A DNA stretch of 64,000 nucleotides from SLST01 sp046538735 (GCA_046538735.1 JBKHII010000004.1:1-64000), one strand, 5' to 3'. Positions 1-9,103 are shown, counted from the stretch's first letter. The notes: generated by a model not told the origin, from the sequence alone. Program-made: numbers and translations.

Positions 1-83
1 CGTCAAGACAGAGCGTTGCCCGGGTCGTCACGGTACTCGAACACCGGCGCGCCGGGCGCCTACACGCCGCGCGTCGCCGCCGC

Positions 84-89
84 TATACT
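84..89 (+). promoter_or_regulatory. -10 box TATACT abutting the radA start
   Basis: A TATACT hexamer ends 6 bases before the radA ATG, so transcription should begin at or next to the start codon. No Shine-Dalgarno sequence fits between. I see no convincing -35 at 17 bases upstream. The rest of bases 1-95 holds no gene I can support. Confidence 0.5.
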
Positions 90-95
90 CGGCGC

Positions 96-1508
96 ATGGC
101 GAAGAAACCCCGGACGCGATTCGAATGCAGCAACTGCGGCCACGAGGAGGCGAAGTGGCTGGGCAGATGCCCGGCGTGCGGCGAGTGGAATACGATGGTC
201 GAGCACGAGGTTCGCGACGGAGGCGGAGCGGGACGAAGCGCACCCCGAGGAGGCGGAACCGGCGCCGAAGGCGCCGGGCGCGCCAAGCGTCGGCCTGAAC
301 CAATCGGCGAGATCGAGGCGACCGAAGAGGTGCGCGCCTCCACGGGGATGGCCGAGCTCGACCGCGTGCTCGGGGGCGGCATCGTCGCGGGCGCGAGCGT
401 CCTGGTTGGCGGCGAGCCGGGCATCGGCAAGTCCACGCTTATGCTCCAGATGGCCGCGCAGATGCGCTCGCGGTCGGTGCTCTACGTGACCGGGGAAGAG
501 TCGGCGCGACAGATCCGGCTGCGCGCGGACCGGCTCGGGGTCTCGAACCCTCGGCTCGAGATTCTCGCGGAGAACGAGCTCGAGCGCATCACGTCGCTCC
601 TCTCTCCGAGGGCGGCCGGAGGCGAGCCGCCCTACTCGATCGTGATCGTCGATTCGATCCAGACGGTCTACTCGCCGGAGGCGGGATCGGTGCCGGGAAC
701 ACCGAACCAGATCAAGTTCACGACCTTCGAGATCGCCGAGAGCGCGCGCGAGCACGGGATCGCCGTCTTCTTCGTCGCGCACGTGACGAAGGAAGGCAGC
801 ATTGCCGGTCCCAAAACGATCGAGCACATGGTGGACACGGTGCTCTACTTCGAGCAGAGCGACGACGACACGCGCTACCTGCGCGCGAGCAAGAACCGGT
901 TCGGATCCACGGACGAGGTCGGGCTCTTCACGATGCAGCAGACCGGGCTCGTCCAGATCACCGACCCGAACAGCGTCTTTCTGGTTCGACGTTCGGGCTC
1001 GCTGCCTGCCGGTGTCGTGGTCGCGCCGGTCATCGAGGGGTCGCGCGTTCTGCTCGTTGAGGTTCAGGCGCTCACGGTGCCGGCGAAAGGCGGCATCAGC
1101 CGGGTGTTCAGCGACCGGGTCGACTCGGGTCGCGTGAGCCGCGTGGCGGCGGTGCTCGAGAAGCACGTGGGCCTCTCGTTCAGCGACCACGACATCTACG
1201 TGAACGTCGCCGGCGGCATGCGCATCAAGGACGTGGGCGTGGAGTTGCCGCTCGCGATCGCGCTCTATTCGGCGCGCACCGACCGCGTCTTTCCTTCGAG
1301 AACGACGATCGCGGGCGAGGTGAGCCTCGCCGGAGAGATCCGCCCGGTCCCGCAGATGGCACGGCGCGCGCGCACCGCGGACGAGGTCGGCTTCGATCGC
1401 TGCTACGGTCCGGCGAGCGTGCGGCAGGGAGAAACCGGCACGCGCGTGAACTGGAACGGTCTGGGAGCGCTCGAAGAAGCGATCAAGGCGTTGTTCGGCT
1501 CCACGTGA
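96..1508 (+). CDS. radA: DNA repair protein RadA
   Basis: RadA (Sms) is a RecA-like ATPase that processes recombination intermediates and drives branch migration during DNA repair. At 470 residues it has the usual family length. It shows the N-terminal zinc finger (Cys11, Cys14, Cys25, Cys28), a Walker A motif at residues 106-114 (GEPGIGKST), the RadA-specific KNRFGS motif at 266-271, and a C-terminal Lon-protease-like domain from about residue 300 (GVELPLAIAL). The ATG at 96 places the zinc finger where it belongs and sits just behind a TATACT -10 box, suggesting a leaderless message. It converges on the TraB-family gene across about 150 bases (1509-1657) in which I see no gene or clear terminator. 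Confidence 0.97.
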   Translation: MAKKPRTRFECSNCGHEEAKWLGRCPACGEWNTMVEHEVRDGGGAGRSAPRGGGTGAEGAGRAKRRPEPIGEIEATEEVRASTGMAELDRVLGGGIVAGASVLVGGEPGIGKSTLMLQMAAQMRSRSVLYVTGEESARQIRLRADRLGVSNPRLEILAENELERITSLLSPRAAGGEPPYSIVIVDSIQTVYSPEAGSVPGTPNQIKFTTFEIAESAREHGIAVFFVAHVTKEGSIAGPKTIEHMVDTVLYFEQSDDDTRYLRASKNRFGSTDEVGLFTMQQTGLVQITDPNSVFLVRRSGSLPAGVVVAPVIEGSRVLLVEVQALTVPAKGGISRVFSDRVDSGRVSRVAAVLEKHVGLSFSDHDIYVNVAGGMRIKDVGVELPLAIALYSARTDRVFPSRTTIAGEVSLAGEIRPVPQMARRARTADEVGFDRCYGPASVRQGETGTRVNWNGLGALEEAIKALFGST

Positions 1509-1657
1509 CGGAGCACGTTGGGGGACTGCCTCGCGTTCCGATCGTCTGTAGGGCTCGCTATGGTCACATCAACCACAGACAGATCTGCCCGGGAAGGTGG
1601 GGGAGCAGGCGGATGCGATGACCCGCCCCACGGAGATGACGGCGACCGGCACCCCGG

Positions 1658-2905
1658 CTACCCGACGCGGGGGAAGAGAAACGGGAGCGCGATAAACGTA
1701 GCAACCGCGCTTCCGATCGTCGTGAAGAAGAACGCCAGCAAGACTCTGGTGATTCGGTTCCGGTAGAAGCCTCGGAGCGTGGTGATGTCGTCCTGCAGCC
1801 GCTCGAAGTCGGCAACTCGAGGTTTCCGGAGCATGGCTTCGAGGAGACCGCTGACGAATCCCACCCCGATGGTCGGATTGAGGCTCGTGAACGGCGCCGC
1901 GAGAATGCTCGCTACGATGGTGAGCGGGTGCGCGAGCGCGATGATCGCGCCGACTCCGGTGAGAGCGCCGTTCACAAGGAACCAGATGAGACCCTTCTGC
2001 AGAGCCTCGTCCCATCCTGAACGCGCGAAGGTCCAACCAATCAAGCCAACGACCAGAATCGGAATCAGCCACGGTATCGCCTTCCGGACGGGCCCCTTCG
2101 GCGGAACGGTGTCGATTGCCTTCAGGTCGGGCTGCTCGGTACCCTCGTGGATCGCGGTCAGCCAGCGAGCGATGCCGGGAACGTGTCCCGCGCCCACGAC
2201 AACGAGAATCCGCGAGCCGGTTGCCTCGTAGCTCTTTGCTGCGATGAACTGATCGCGCTCGTCGATGAGCACCTGCTTGGCCGCCGGGAGGTACGAGGCG
2301 AGCTCGTTCATCATGCTCTCGAGCGCGCCCTTCTCCTTGAGAGCCTCGATCTCCTCGGCGGGGAGCTTCTCCTTCGAGAAGACCGAACCGAAGAGCGCGG
2401 CGAGCATCTTGTTCTTGCCCCAGAAACCGGCCCGCGCCCATGCCCGGCGCAGCGTGGTGTGAATCTCGCGATCCACGAAGCTGGCCGGGATGTCGAGCTC
2501 GTGCGCCGCCTGGAGCGCGGCGAGCATCTCCTCGCCCGGAGAGACGCCGAGATCCGCGCCCATCCTTCGTTGAAAGCTCGAGAGCACGAGGTTCCCGAGC
2601 AAGAGGAATCCCTTCTTCTCGCGAATCACCTTGTAGACGTTCAGGCTCTCCCAGCTTCGTTTCTCCGCGAGCGACTTGTGGCGGGCGGCGTCGATTTCCA
2701 CGCAGACCCGATCCGGCTCGAGCTCGCGGATGGCCCGGGAGACTTCGTCAACGCTGTCGCGCGAAACGTGCGCCGTGCCGAGCAGGATGAACTCGCGGTC
2801 GCCGAGCATGAGACGCGTGAGGTTCGAGGTCGCTTCCGCTGCGGGCCTTGCGACCGGCTCCGCCGCGTTCTCGGCCGGATGGTTCGATGATGTTGTGTCA
2901 GCCAT
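1658..2905 (-). CDS. TraB/PrgY-family membrane protein
   Basis: A 415-residue member of the TraB/PrgY/GumN family, named for a pheromone-shutdown protein of enterococcal plasmids; the family is widespread and its biochemical activity in most bacteria is unsettled. The family signature GTAHVS is at residues 43-48, followed by a conserved acidic stretch (VCVEIDAARH). The last 150 residues hold about four hydrophobic membrane segments, so the N-terminal domain is probably cytoplasmic and membrane-tethered. I chose the ATG at 2905, which has AGAGG six bases upstream; a longer open frame exists upstream but overlaps the DHH gene and is low-complexity arginine-rich sequence. It is the last gene of the TPR-DHH-TraB operon, 38 bases after the DHH gene. 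Confidence 0.85.
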   Translation of the reverse strand: MADTTSSNHPAENAAEPVARPAAEATSNLTRLMLGDREFILLGTAHVSRDSVDEVSRAIRELEPDRVCVEIDAARHKSLAEKRSWESLNVYKVIREKKGFLLLGNLVLSSFQRRMGADLGVSPGEEMLAALQAAHELDIPASFVDREIHTTLRRAWARAGFWGKNKMLAALFGSVFSKEKLPAEEIEALKEKGALESMMNELASYLPAAKQVLIDERDQFIAAKSYEATGSRILVVVGAGHVPGIARWLTAIHEGTEQPDLKAIDTVPPKGPVRKAIPWLIPILVVGLIGWTFARSGWDEALQKGLIWFLVNGALTGVGAIIALAHPLTIVASILAAPFTSLNPTIGVGFVSGLLEAMLRKPRVADFERLQDDITTLRGFYRNRITRVLLAFFFTTIGSAVATFIALPFLFPRVG

Positions 2906-2943
2906 GTGTTCCTCTTTGGGTTCGCGCGGCTCAGGGCTGCGAC

Positions 2944-3906
2944 TCACGCCTTCTTCTTCGCGCCGGCCTCGATGAAGCGCTTTCGCAGTCCTTCCTCTCC
3001 GGGAAAGAGGTCGCGCGGGATGCTTCCGCCGCCCATGTGGATGTGACCGCCGCCCGCGCCGATACCGTCGAGCGCCTTGCGAATGATGACGTCCGCCGGA
3101 CGCGCGGTATCCTCGCTTCGCACGGAGAGCCGGTACTCCTCGCGATCGGGTTCCACCACGACTACGAAGCTCAGCTCGCGCAGGCCCAGGAAGAAGTCCG
3201 CGACGAGCGCCATCACTTCCTGGGTGCACTCCTTCGTGACGGGCACGTAGCAGAAATCGCCGGCGACCACGCAGGCGTTGATTGCCTCGCGGAACAGGCC
3301 GAGATCGCGAAGCGACAGGCTGTTCTTCAGGAGGCGGCTACCCATCCGCCAATCGCCCTTGAAGAAGAGCTCGGCGAACGCCTCGAGATCGGGCTCGGAG
3401 ACGCCGCGCGTCATGAAGCCGGTATCCATCATCAGGCCTATGAGGAGCGCGGTGGCGACGTTCCCCGAAGGCTCGACTCCGGTCTCCTTGAAGTAGCCGT
3501 AGACGATCGTACAGCACGCGCCGAAGTCCTCGCGGATATCGTGAAACCGGGTCGCGGGCTCGATGGGCGGACTGTGATGGTCGATGACACCGTAGATCTC
3601 GCCGGGAAGCCCCGAGATGTTGCTATTGCCCACGAAGCCGTCCACGATGATCACCTGCGCATCGTCGGCGATGCCAACGTCCGACGCAGCCTGAATGGGG
3701 ATCTTGAGCGTCTCGATCTCTTCGTTGAGCGATGCGCTCTGGACGGTTCCGCCGTAGCTGAGTTGAGCCTCGATGCCGTCCCGGCGCAGAAGGTGCGCGA
3801 GCGCGAATGCGGCGCCTACAGCGTCGTGATCGGGGAAGTCGTGTGCCTGTATGACCACCGACCGCTCGCGGTCGAGCCCGCCGAGCAGGTCGGAGTAGGT
3901 ACTCAC
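2944..3906 (-). CDS. DHH/DHHA1 family phosphoesterase (nanoRNase/pAp phosphatase-like)
   Basis: A 320-residue DHH phosphoesterase, a Mn-dependent family that includes NrnA-type enzymes degrading very short RNAs and pAp. Visible metal-site motifs are His22/Asp26/Asp28 (HDFPDHDA), a second acidic site (IIVDG, residues 86-90), the DHH triad at 109-111, and the substrate-binding glycine motif of DHHA1 (GGGHIHMGGG) near residue 285. I start it at the GTG at 3906, which overlaps the TGA of the TPR gene (GTGA) and has a strong GGAGGAGG about 10 bases upstream, so it is probably translationally coupled. Whether its substrate is nanoRNA, pAp or a cyclic-di-nucleotide product cannot be read from the sequence; linear pGpG or pApA is an attractive guess because an HD-GYP enzyme is encoded at 53.5 kb. 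Confidence 0.85.
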   Translation of the reverse strand: MSTYSDLLGGLDRERSVVIQAHDFPDHDAVGAAFALAHLLRRDGIEAQLSYGGTVQSASLNEEIETLKIPIQAASDVGIADDAQVIIVDGFVGNSNISGLPGEIYGVIDHHSPPIEPATRFHDIREDFGACCTIVYGYFKETGVEPSGNVATALLIGLMMDTGFMTRGVSEPDLEAFAELFFKGDWRMGSRLLKNSLSLRDLGLFREAINACVVAGDFCYVPVTKECTQEVMALVADFFLGLRELSFVVVVEPDREEYRLSVRSEDTARPADVIIRKALDGIGAGGGHIHMGGGSIPRDLFPGEEGLRKRFIEAGAKKKA

Positions 3907-5360
3907 TCGGATGTCCCCTCCTCCTCCGAACGATACGCCCGGAGGCGCCACGTGGCAAGTCGGTGCTCCGCGAAGCCCGGCTGCAGTATCTCCTCGGCCT
4001 CGAGGAACGCCGCCTGGGCGGTCTGGATGCGTCCGAGGAGCTCAAGCTGGGCACCGAGGTAGAAGTACATCTGACCCTTGCGCGTCCGGTCGGTCGAATC
4101 GCGCACGGCGGTCATCACGAGCCCTTCGTTGGCGGGCTGGATGTAGTAGCGCATCATCTGGTACGCGAGCGAGTCGCGAGGCGCCGTGTTCACGATCTCG
4201 TTCAGGTAGTCGCGGGCCTCCCGCTCGCGGTTGCCGGTCTTCAGCGCGAGGGCGGCGAGCAGCGCGAGCTCGTAGCGGCGCTCGTCGGTATCGTACGCGC
4301 GACTGATGAAATGGAACGCCTCGTCGTACTCCCCGGTCAGGTAGTAGAGGACGCCGATCGGCGCGAATGCCGGCTCGTAATCGGGCCGCCGATCGAGTGC
4401 GGCCTCGTAGTCGGCGAGCGCGTTCGCGAAGTCGTCCTGGGCATCGCGTGCCTGCGCTCGAAGCGCCCACGCGAGAAAGAGCTCTTCGTTCAGGTCGAGC
4501 GCCCGCGAGAAATCCTCTTCCGCGCCCTGCAGGCGGCGCCGCTCCAGCCGAACCCGCCCACGGTCGATGTGGTGCCAGTAGTAGTCGGGCGCCAGCTCGA
4601 TCGCGGCCGTGAGGTCGCGCTCGGCGCCGCCGAGCTCATACTGCATCGCCCGTGCGCGGGCGCGGTCGCTGTACGCGAAGTCGTATTGCGGAGCCAGGTC
4701 GATCGCCTCGCTCAGCTCCTCTTCGGCAAGCTCGTACTCCTTCCGGCGAAGGTAGACGTTCCCGAGCCCCACTCGGGCGACGAGGTTGTCCGGCTCGTTC
4801 TCGAGCGCCTGCCGGAAGTTCTCCGCGGCGGCCCGGTATGACCGGTCCTGCACCTGGAGCTCGGCGAGCGTTGCGCGCGCGCGCGCGTGTGAACCGTCGA
4901 TCTGCAGAATTCGTTCGAGAATCGTCTTCTGCGCCTCTTCGTCGCCTTCCGCCCCGCGAATGAGGGCCTGGAGGAAAAGCGCTTCGGTGTTGTCGGGGTC
5001 GGTGGCGAGGACCTCGGCGATGATCGCGTTCGCTTCGCCGACCTCGCCCGCAACAAGATAGAGGTTCGCGAGGAGCGCCTGCGTCGTGGGATCATCGGGA
5101 TCCTCGAGCTGGGCCCGTTCGTAGGCGGCGATTGCCTCCTCCGGGTTTCCCGCCTGAACCGAGAGGCTGATCGCGTCGTACGCCTCCGGGACGGTCAGGA
5201 CGGGATCGGCCGGTTCCTCCTCTGGAGCCGCCTCCTCGGGTGGTTCGGCCTCCGGAGCCGGACGGACGGTTGCACAACCAAAGACGAAGACAACCCAGAG
5301 GGCGACGACCGATATTATCGTCGCGCCGCGCGCAAGACGTCGTGGTAGGTGTCGTAGCAT
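3903..5360 (-). CDS. TPR-repeat lipoprotein
   Basis: A 485-residue exported protein built almost wholly of tetratricopeptide repeats. The N-terminus is a typical lipoprotein signal (arginine-rich start, hydrophobic stretch, lipobox VFGC with Cys29), then a Pro/Glu-rich linker to about residue 55, then some ten 34-residue TPR units. TPR lipoproteins act as scaffolds for envelope or secretion complexes; the partner is unknown here. Start: in-frame ATGs exist at 5399, 5372 and 5360. I prefer 5360 because a TTGTGC-17-TATCAT promoter lies just upstream and would exclude the earlier starts. It leads the operon with the DHH and TraB genes. Confidence 0.85.
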   Translation of the reverse strand: MLRHLPRRLARGATIISVVALWVVFVFGCATVRPAPEAEPPEEAAPEEEPADPVLTVPEAYDAISLSVQAGNPEEAIAAYERAQLEDPDDPTTQALLANLYLVAGEVGEANAIIAEVLATDPDNTEALFLQALIRGAEGDEEAQKTILERILQIDGSHARARATLAELQVQDRSYRAAAENFRQALENEPDNLVARVGLGNVYLRRKEYELAEEELSEAIDLAPQYDFAYSDRARARAMQYELGGAERDLTAAIELAPDYYWHHIDRGRVRLERRRLQGAEEDFSRALDLNEELFLAWALRAQARDAQDDFANALADYEAALDRRPDYEPAFAPIGVLYYLTGEYDEAFHFISRAYDTDERRYELALLAALALKTGNREREARDYLNEIVNTAPRDSLAYQMMRYYIQPANEGLVMTAVRDSTDRTRKGQMYFYLGAQLELLGRIQTAQAAFLEAEEILQPGFAEHRLATWRLRAYRSEEEGTSE

Positions 5361-5370
5361 GTCGGCACGC

Positions 5371-5399
5371 ATGATACAAGCCCTGCTTGCGTTGCACAA
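5371..5399 (-). promoter_or_regulatory. Promoter of the TPR-DHH-TraB operon
   Basis: Reading the minus strand, TTGTGC and TATCAT are separated by exactly 17 bases, and the -10 ends 10 bases before the ATG at 5360, predicting a leader of only a few bases. Its -35 shares bases 5394-5397 with the -35 of the divergent promoter, so the two probably compete for RNA polymerase. Confidence 0.6.
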
Positions 5400-5420
5400 G
5401 CGAACCGGCGTTGCTACAAT
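5392..5420 (+). promoter_or_regulatory. Promoter of the gene at 5430
   Basis: TTGCAC (5392-5397), a 17-base spacer and TACAAT (5415-5420) form a near-consensus sigma-70 promoter. The -10 ends 9 bases before the ATG at 5430, leaving no room for a ribosome-binding site. It overlaps the divergent promoter at 5371-5399. Confidence 0.75.
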
Positions 5421-5429
5421 CGCTCGCGC

Positions 5430-7259
5430 ATGACACAGTCCAGCAGGGCCTACTTCCTGGTACCGGTCGTCTACATCGGTGTCATCCTGGGCCTTCTCTT
5501 CCTTCAGTTCTCAGGCGGAGAGCGGCTCAGTCGTTCGGTCGGTCCACTCACGCTCCACGCGACTCGCGGTGCCGCGAGCGACGACGGTGTACCGGAGCTC
5601 CGCCAGGTCGGTCTCGTCTTCAACGGCCTCTCGTTTCGTTTTGTTGACGAGGCCGGGCTGATCGTGGAGACCGACGACAACGTCGCGGACATGCGGGTGA
5701 CGCGATACGACGTCCGGGAGGACGGGTTCGACCTGCTCTTCGAGGGAGAGTACCGGCTGAGTTTCGTGGTGACCGGGGAGACCGCCGGAGAGTTGCGCGT
5801 CCGGCTCGATCTGCCCGAGGATCCCACCGGCGTTCGCGAGATTTCGATACCGTTCGATCTCAACGGCGTCCCGGTCGACTCGAACGAGATGGTCGGCAGC
5901 TTCGTCACGGTCGCCGTGGAGGAGCGAGAGTACTACTTCACGGCTCCACCGAACGCGACGATCGACCTCGCCAACGAGAAGATCGTGCTACGCCCTGACG
6001 CGGCCGGACAGGCAATCCGTTTCGTCCAGGCGAGAGAAGGCGATCCGGCGCGGGTCGTTGGATGGTTCGAAGACGACTCGCTCGAGATCGACGATTCCTC
6101 CTACACGGACTTGGTCGCCGGGTACCTGGACGCCGCATACCGCGGCTGGTCGAACGGGCGATACAATCCCGCGGACCTGACGTGGGACGGAGCCGGGGGG
6201 TTCGCAAGCTTCAGCGAAGAGGCGTTGACCGCGTACCTCGCCGAGGCGTGGGCTCGCGGCGACTACGATCGCGCGTTCGCCGAGATGCGCCGGGCGCGAG
6301 ATCTCCATCCGGACGACCTGACGCTGCTCTCCGCACCGTTCCTCGGTAACCTGACCGAGATCCGCGAACGCTACCTGGAACGCGACGCGGTCCGGGCGGA
6401 GCTCATTCAGGAGCAGATCAACGGAGGCGACCTCACGGTCTTCCGTCAACAGGGCCTGTTCCTCTTCGCAGCCGATCGCGGGAGCGAGGAGCTCTACGGC
6501 AGCCTCCTCGAGCTCGCCTCGGCAGTGGACCTTCGCCGGTTCGACGTTGAGACGGCGATCGGCCTGCTCGCCAACCTCTACCTCCACGAGCTCCCGGACG
6601 AGCGCGCGGAAGCGCTCAGTCTTCGGGCCGTTGATCTGATCCAACTCACGATCCTCGGCTCAATCGTGAGAACGGATGCCGGCTTCTTCGTTCAGACGTC
6701 TCCCGGACAGATCGACGTCTATCAAACGGCGCTCGCAGGTGCGGCCCTCAACCGATACGGCGCGAGCCGGAGCGACGCGCTGATAACCACGATCGGCAGG
6801 AACCTCGTCAGGTCCGCGCTTTCGCAGGCAGACCCGAACGGAGTCGCCCCCGCGACGCTCCTCGTGCGCGGCGAGGCCCTGGAGGCTGCGGACGGGCGCC
6901 TCGTTCCGGAACGCCTCTACCCCTACCTCGTGAGACGAACCTCGTATCCGCACGAGGTTTCGCTCTACGAGGAGCTCGGAAGCGGCCACTGGATCTGGAC
7001 GTCCGTGGGCGTCTCGCCGATACGCCTGACGGATGCCGAGTGGAGATTCGAGGTCACGTACCCGCGGCTGAGAACCCACTACCTCCTCTTCCAGGGCGTC
7101 CCGACCTTCGAGCAGATGGAGCTCTTCGGCCAGACGTGGAGAGATGCTCCCGACTTCGAAATCTACAGCAAGGGACGGCACTACGACCCGGCAAGCGACA
7201 CGCTCATGATCAAGTACTACGACGACTCGGTCCGCCGAGAAATTGTGATGCTCTTCTGA
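5430..7259 (+). CDS. Membrane-anchored protein of unknown function
   Basis: I do not recognise a family. The 609-residue product has one hydrophobic segment at about residues 8-26, an uncleaved anchor or signal sequence, followed by a large extracytoplasmic part: a beta-rich first half (residues about 35-200) and an alpha-helical, TPR-like middle (about 265-420) resembling a helical scaffold. Its end overlaps the next gene by one base (TGATG), so it is co-translated with a histidine phosphatase. It is divergent from the TPR lipoprotein through overlapping promoters, suggesting both serve the envelope. Start chosen because the promoter -10 lies 9 bases upstream. Confidence 0.75.
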   Translation: MTQSSRAYFLVPVVYIGVILGLLFLQFSGGERLSRSVGPLTLHATRGAASDDGVPELRQVGLVFNGLSFRFVDEAGLIVETDDNVADMRVTRYDVREDGFDLLFEGEYRLSFVVTGETAGELRVRLDLPEDPTGVREISIPFDLNGVPVDSNEMVGSFVTVAVEEREYYFTAPPNATIDLANEKIVLRPDAAGQAIRFVQAREGDPARVVGWFEDDSLEIDDSSYTDLVAGYLDAAYRGWSNGRYNPADLTWDGAGGFASFSEEALTAYLAEAWARGDYDRAFAEMRRARDLHPDDLTLLSAPFLGNLTEIRERYLERDAVRAELIQEQINGGDLTVFRQQGLFLFAADRGSEELYGSLLELASAVDLRRFDVETAIGLLANLYLHELPDERAEALSLRAVDLIQLTILGSIVRTDAGFFVQTSPGQIDVYQTALAGAALNRYGASRSDALITTIGRNLVRSALSQADPNGVAPATLLVRGEALEAADGRLVPERLYPYLVRRTSYPHEVSLYEELGSGHWIWTSVGVSPIRLTDAEWRFEVTYPRLRTHYLLFQGVPTFEQMELFGQTWRDAPDFEIYSKGRHYDPASDTLMIKYYDDSVRREIVMLF

Positions 7260-7948
7260 TGCTGAACGTACCCGACTTCCACACCTTGCCCCACCCCTGC
7301 AGGTTCTACTTCGTGCGCCACGGCGAGAGCGAGGGGAACGCGAGCGCCAGGATCCAGGGTCACACCGATTCGCCCCTCTCGGAGCTTGGTCGATCGCACG
7401 CGGAAGCCGCCGGTCGGTGGCTCGCCGACAAGGACGTGGACCTCGTTCTCAGCTCGCCGCTCTCGCGCGCGCGGGAGACCGCGGCGGCGATTGCACGCCA
7501 CACCGGCGCCCGCGGCCCCGATGCCGTACCGGAGCTGATCGAGCTCGATACCGGACTGCTCTCCGGAACACGCATCGACGATCTGAAGCGGGACGACCCG
7601 GAGCTCTACGCGCAGTTCCGAGTGCGAAGCTGGGAAGCGATTCCGGACGCGGAGCCGATCGCGTCGCTCCGGGCGAGGGCGCGCGCCGCGTGGGACCGGT
7701 TGATCGCGCTGGCGCGCGGCGGCGCTCGAACGATCGTCAGCGTATCGCACGGCGGCACGATCCAGTGGCTGATCAAGTCGACGATCGGCTCGGACGAGCA
7801 ACGGTGGATGCCGCTCTTCCCCGCCTCCAACTGCGGGATCTTTCTCTTTCGGGCCGAATCGACCCTGGGCTCGAACGAGGCGGGAGCGCACGTTCCCGGC
7901 TCCGGCTACTACGGGGCGTGGGTGCACGTGAACCACGTGCCGTACTGA
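7259..7948 (+). CDS. Histidine phosphatase family protein (phosphoglycerate mutase-like)
   Basis: A 229-residue member of the histidine phosphatase (phosphoglycerate mutase-like) superfamily. The catalytic RHGESEGN motif is near residue 20, the second-shell arginine is in LSSPLSRARETA, the conserved Glu follows in the middle, and the second catalytic His is in VSHGGT near residue 165. Such enzymes hydrolyse phosphate from varied small molecules; true cofactor-dependent mutase activity is less likely at this length and with the short cap region. The ATG overlaps the stop of the upstream gene by one base (TGATG), implying translational coupling. Substrate not predictable from sequence. Confidence 0.88.
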   Translation: MLNVPDFHTLPHPCRFYFVRHGESEGNASARIQGHTDSPLSELGRSHAEAAGRWLADKDVDLVLSSPLSRARETAAAIARHTGARGPDAVPELIELDTGLLSGTRIDDLKRDDPELYAQFRVRSWEAIPDAEPIASLRARARAAWDRLIALARGGARTIVSVSHGGTIQWLIKSTIGSDEQRWMPLFPASNCGIFLFRAESTLGSNEAGAHVPGSGYYGAWVHVNHVPY

Positions 7949-7985
7949 GCGCCGGTCCCGCGGGATCCGGTGCCTCGCACTGCTG

Positions 7986-9071
7986 CTAAACGTAGTACCC
8001 CCGGCCGGTCGCTTCGGCCGCCTCGTAGACGCCGTACACCTCGGGATTGTAGACGTAGTCCCACGCCCCGCGACGGTGGACGAGCGTACCACCGAATCCG
8101 GTCTTGAACCGATAGAGCCCGTACATGGGATGCCCCTCGTCCGCGGCGGGCGGCACGCCGAAGAGATCGTAGACGCTGCACCCGGCGTTGCGTGCGTCTC
8201 GCATCGCGTGCCACTGGAGCGCGTACGGCGCCATCAGATCGCGCCGTTCCGCCGCGCTCGCGCCGTAGAGGTAGGTCGCGACCGCTCCAACGTGCGCGAC
8301 GACGATTCCTCCCAAGACCCCCGGACCGCAGGCCGATCGCACGTTGCCGCGTCCTTGTGCGGAGCCTCCGTACGCCAGGTACAGGCGGATATCGGGGCGG
8401 TGGTTTTGCGCGAGGTCGAAGAGCGACCGGAAGTACTCGAGTGTCTGCGGGCGGAATCCCTTCCGTGAAGCCGTCTCCTCGTAGAGCTCGTGCCAGAGCG
8501 GCAGGAGATCGGCATCCGCTCGAGTGACGGTGACGCCCCGGCGACGCGCCAACCTGACGTTGTAGCGCGTCTTGGGACGCATCTCGGCGAGGAGATCGCT
8601 CTCATCGCGATCGATCCTCACCTCCACGCTGTCCGGCGCGAGTCGGTCGGTCGCCGCCTTGTGCAGGCGATGACGGCGCGTCCCGAAGTTCATGCGGATC
8701 TCACGGACCCGCGCGGACGGTCTCTCGGCCGGGTCGTCGTACGGGCTGTCCCACGGAAGATCGTAGCGAACCGCGAGCGGTTCGGCCGAGAGTTGTGGGC
8801 GAAGCTGCTCGGAGAGTTCCTCGAGAAAGAGACCTTGCCCGTCCTGGGGAACGCACACATCGGGACCGGCGGCGACGTAGGCGATCGTGAAGTCGCCCTG
8901 ATGCTCGAGCTGGACCATCATCCGCGCGTTCGGAGCGCCGAGCCTGACCACGTGCACGGACGCGCCGGTCCGCATCCTGAAGTGAGCCCAGAGTCTGCTC
9001 TGGAAGAGATTGTCGGTCGGACCGAGATCGTCCGTTGATGCGAGGGCTACGCGGAGGGCGGCCGAGTCCAT
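7986..9071 (-). CDS. FemAB/FemX-like peptidoglycan bridge aminoacyltransferase
   Basis: A 361-residue protein with the tandem GNAT-like architecture of FemABX enzymes, which transfer amino acids from aminoacyl-tRNA to the peptidoglycan precursor, or related transferases. Family features: a PWDSP-type segment after the first strand block, a KTRYNVRLARRRGV motif near residues 165-180 (compare K-x-R-N-x-R-x-A of the family), and near the C-terminus YDLFGV and a YRFKTGFGG stretch typical of the final GNAT motif. It stands alone between the phosphatase gene (convergent) and mcp. The -10 TACCTT lies 6 bases before the ATG, another apparently leaderless start. The amino acid transferred is unknown; a lipid or protein acceptor is not excluded. 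Confidence 0.82.
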   Translation of the reverse strand: MDSAALRVALASTDDLGPTDNLFQSRLWAHFRMRTGASVHVVRLGAPNARMMVQLEHQGDFTIAYVAAGPDVCVPQDGQGLFLEELSEQLRPQLSAEPLAVRYDLPWDSPYDDPAERPSARVREIRMNFGTRRHRLHKAATDRLAPDSVEVRIDRDESDLLAEMRPKTRYNVRLARRRGVTVTRADADLLPLWHELYEETASRKGFRPQTLEYFRSLFDLAQNHRPDIRLYLAYGGSAQGRGNVRSACGPGVLGGIVVAHVGAVATYLYGASAAERRDLMAPYALQWHAMRDARNAGCSVYDLFGVPPAADEGHPMYGLYRFKTGFGGTLVHRRGAWDYVYNPEVYGVYEAAEATGRGYYV

Positions 9072-9077
9072 GAGGCC

Positions 9078-9083
9078 AAGGTA
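9078..9083 (-). promoter_or_regulatory. -10 box TACCTT abutting the FemAB-like gene
   Basis: On the minus strand TACCTT ends 6 bases before the ATG at 9071. The -35 region is weak, so this call depends mainly on the repeated spacing seen at other genes in the window. Confidence 0.35.
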
Positions 9084-9103
9084 CCACCGAGCGGCAACGG
9101 GAT

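Noticed and set aside
1509..1657. Possible small gene or terminator between radA and the TraB-family gene
   Set aside because: The 82-codon frame there runs into the TraB gene and has no ribosome-binding site or promoter; the GC-rich inverted repeats do not form one clean stem with a T-run.
4871..4888. Alternating GC tract inside the TPR gene that could form Z-DNA
   Set aside because: It is in frame, encodes Ala/Arg residues fitting a TPR, and such tracts are expected in high-GC coding sequence.
7949..7985. Inverted-repeat-like GC sequence between the phosphatase and FemAB genes as a bidirectional terminator
   Set aside because: Pairing contains several mismatches and no T-run follows on either strand.
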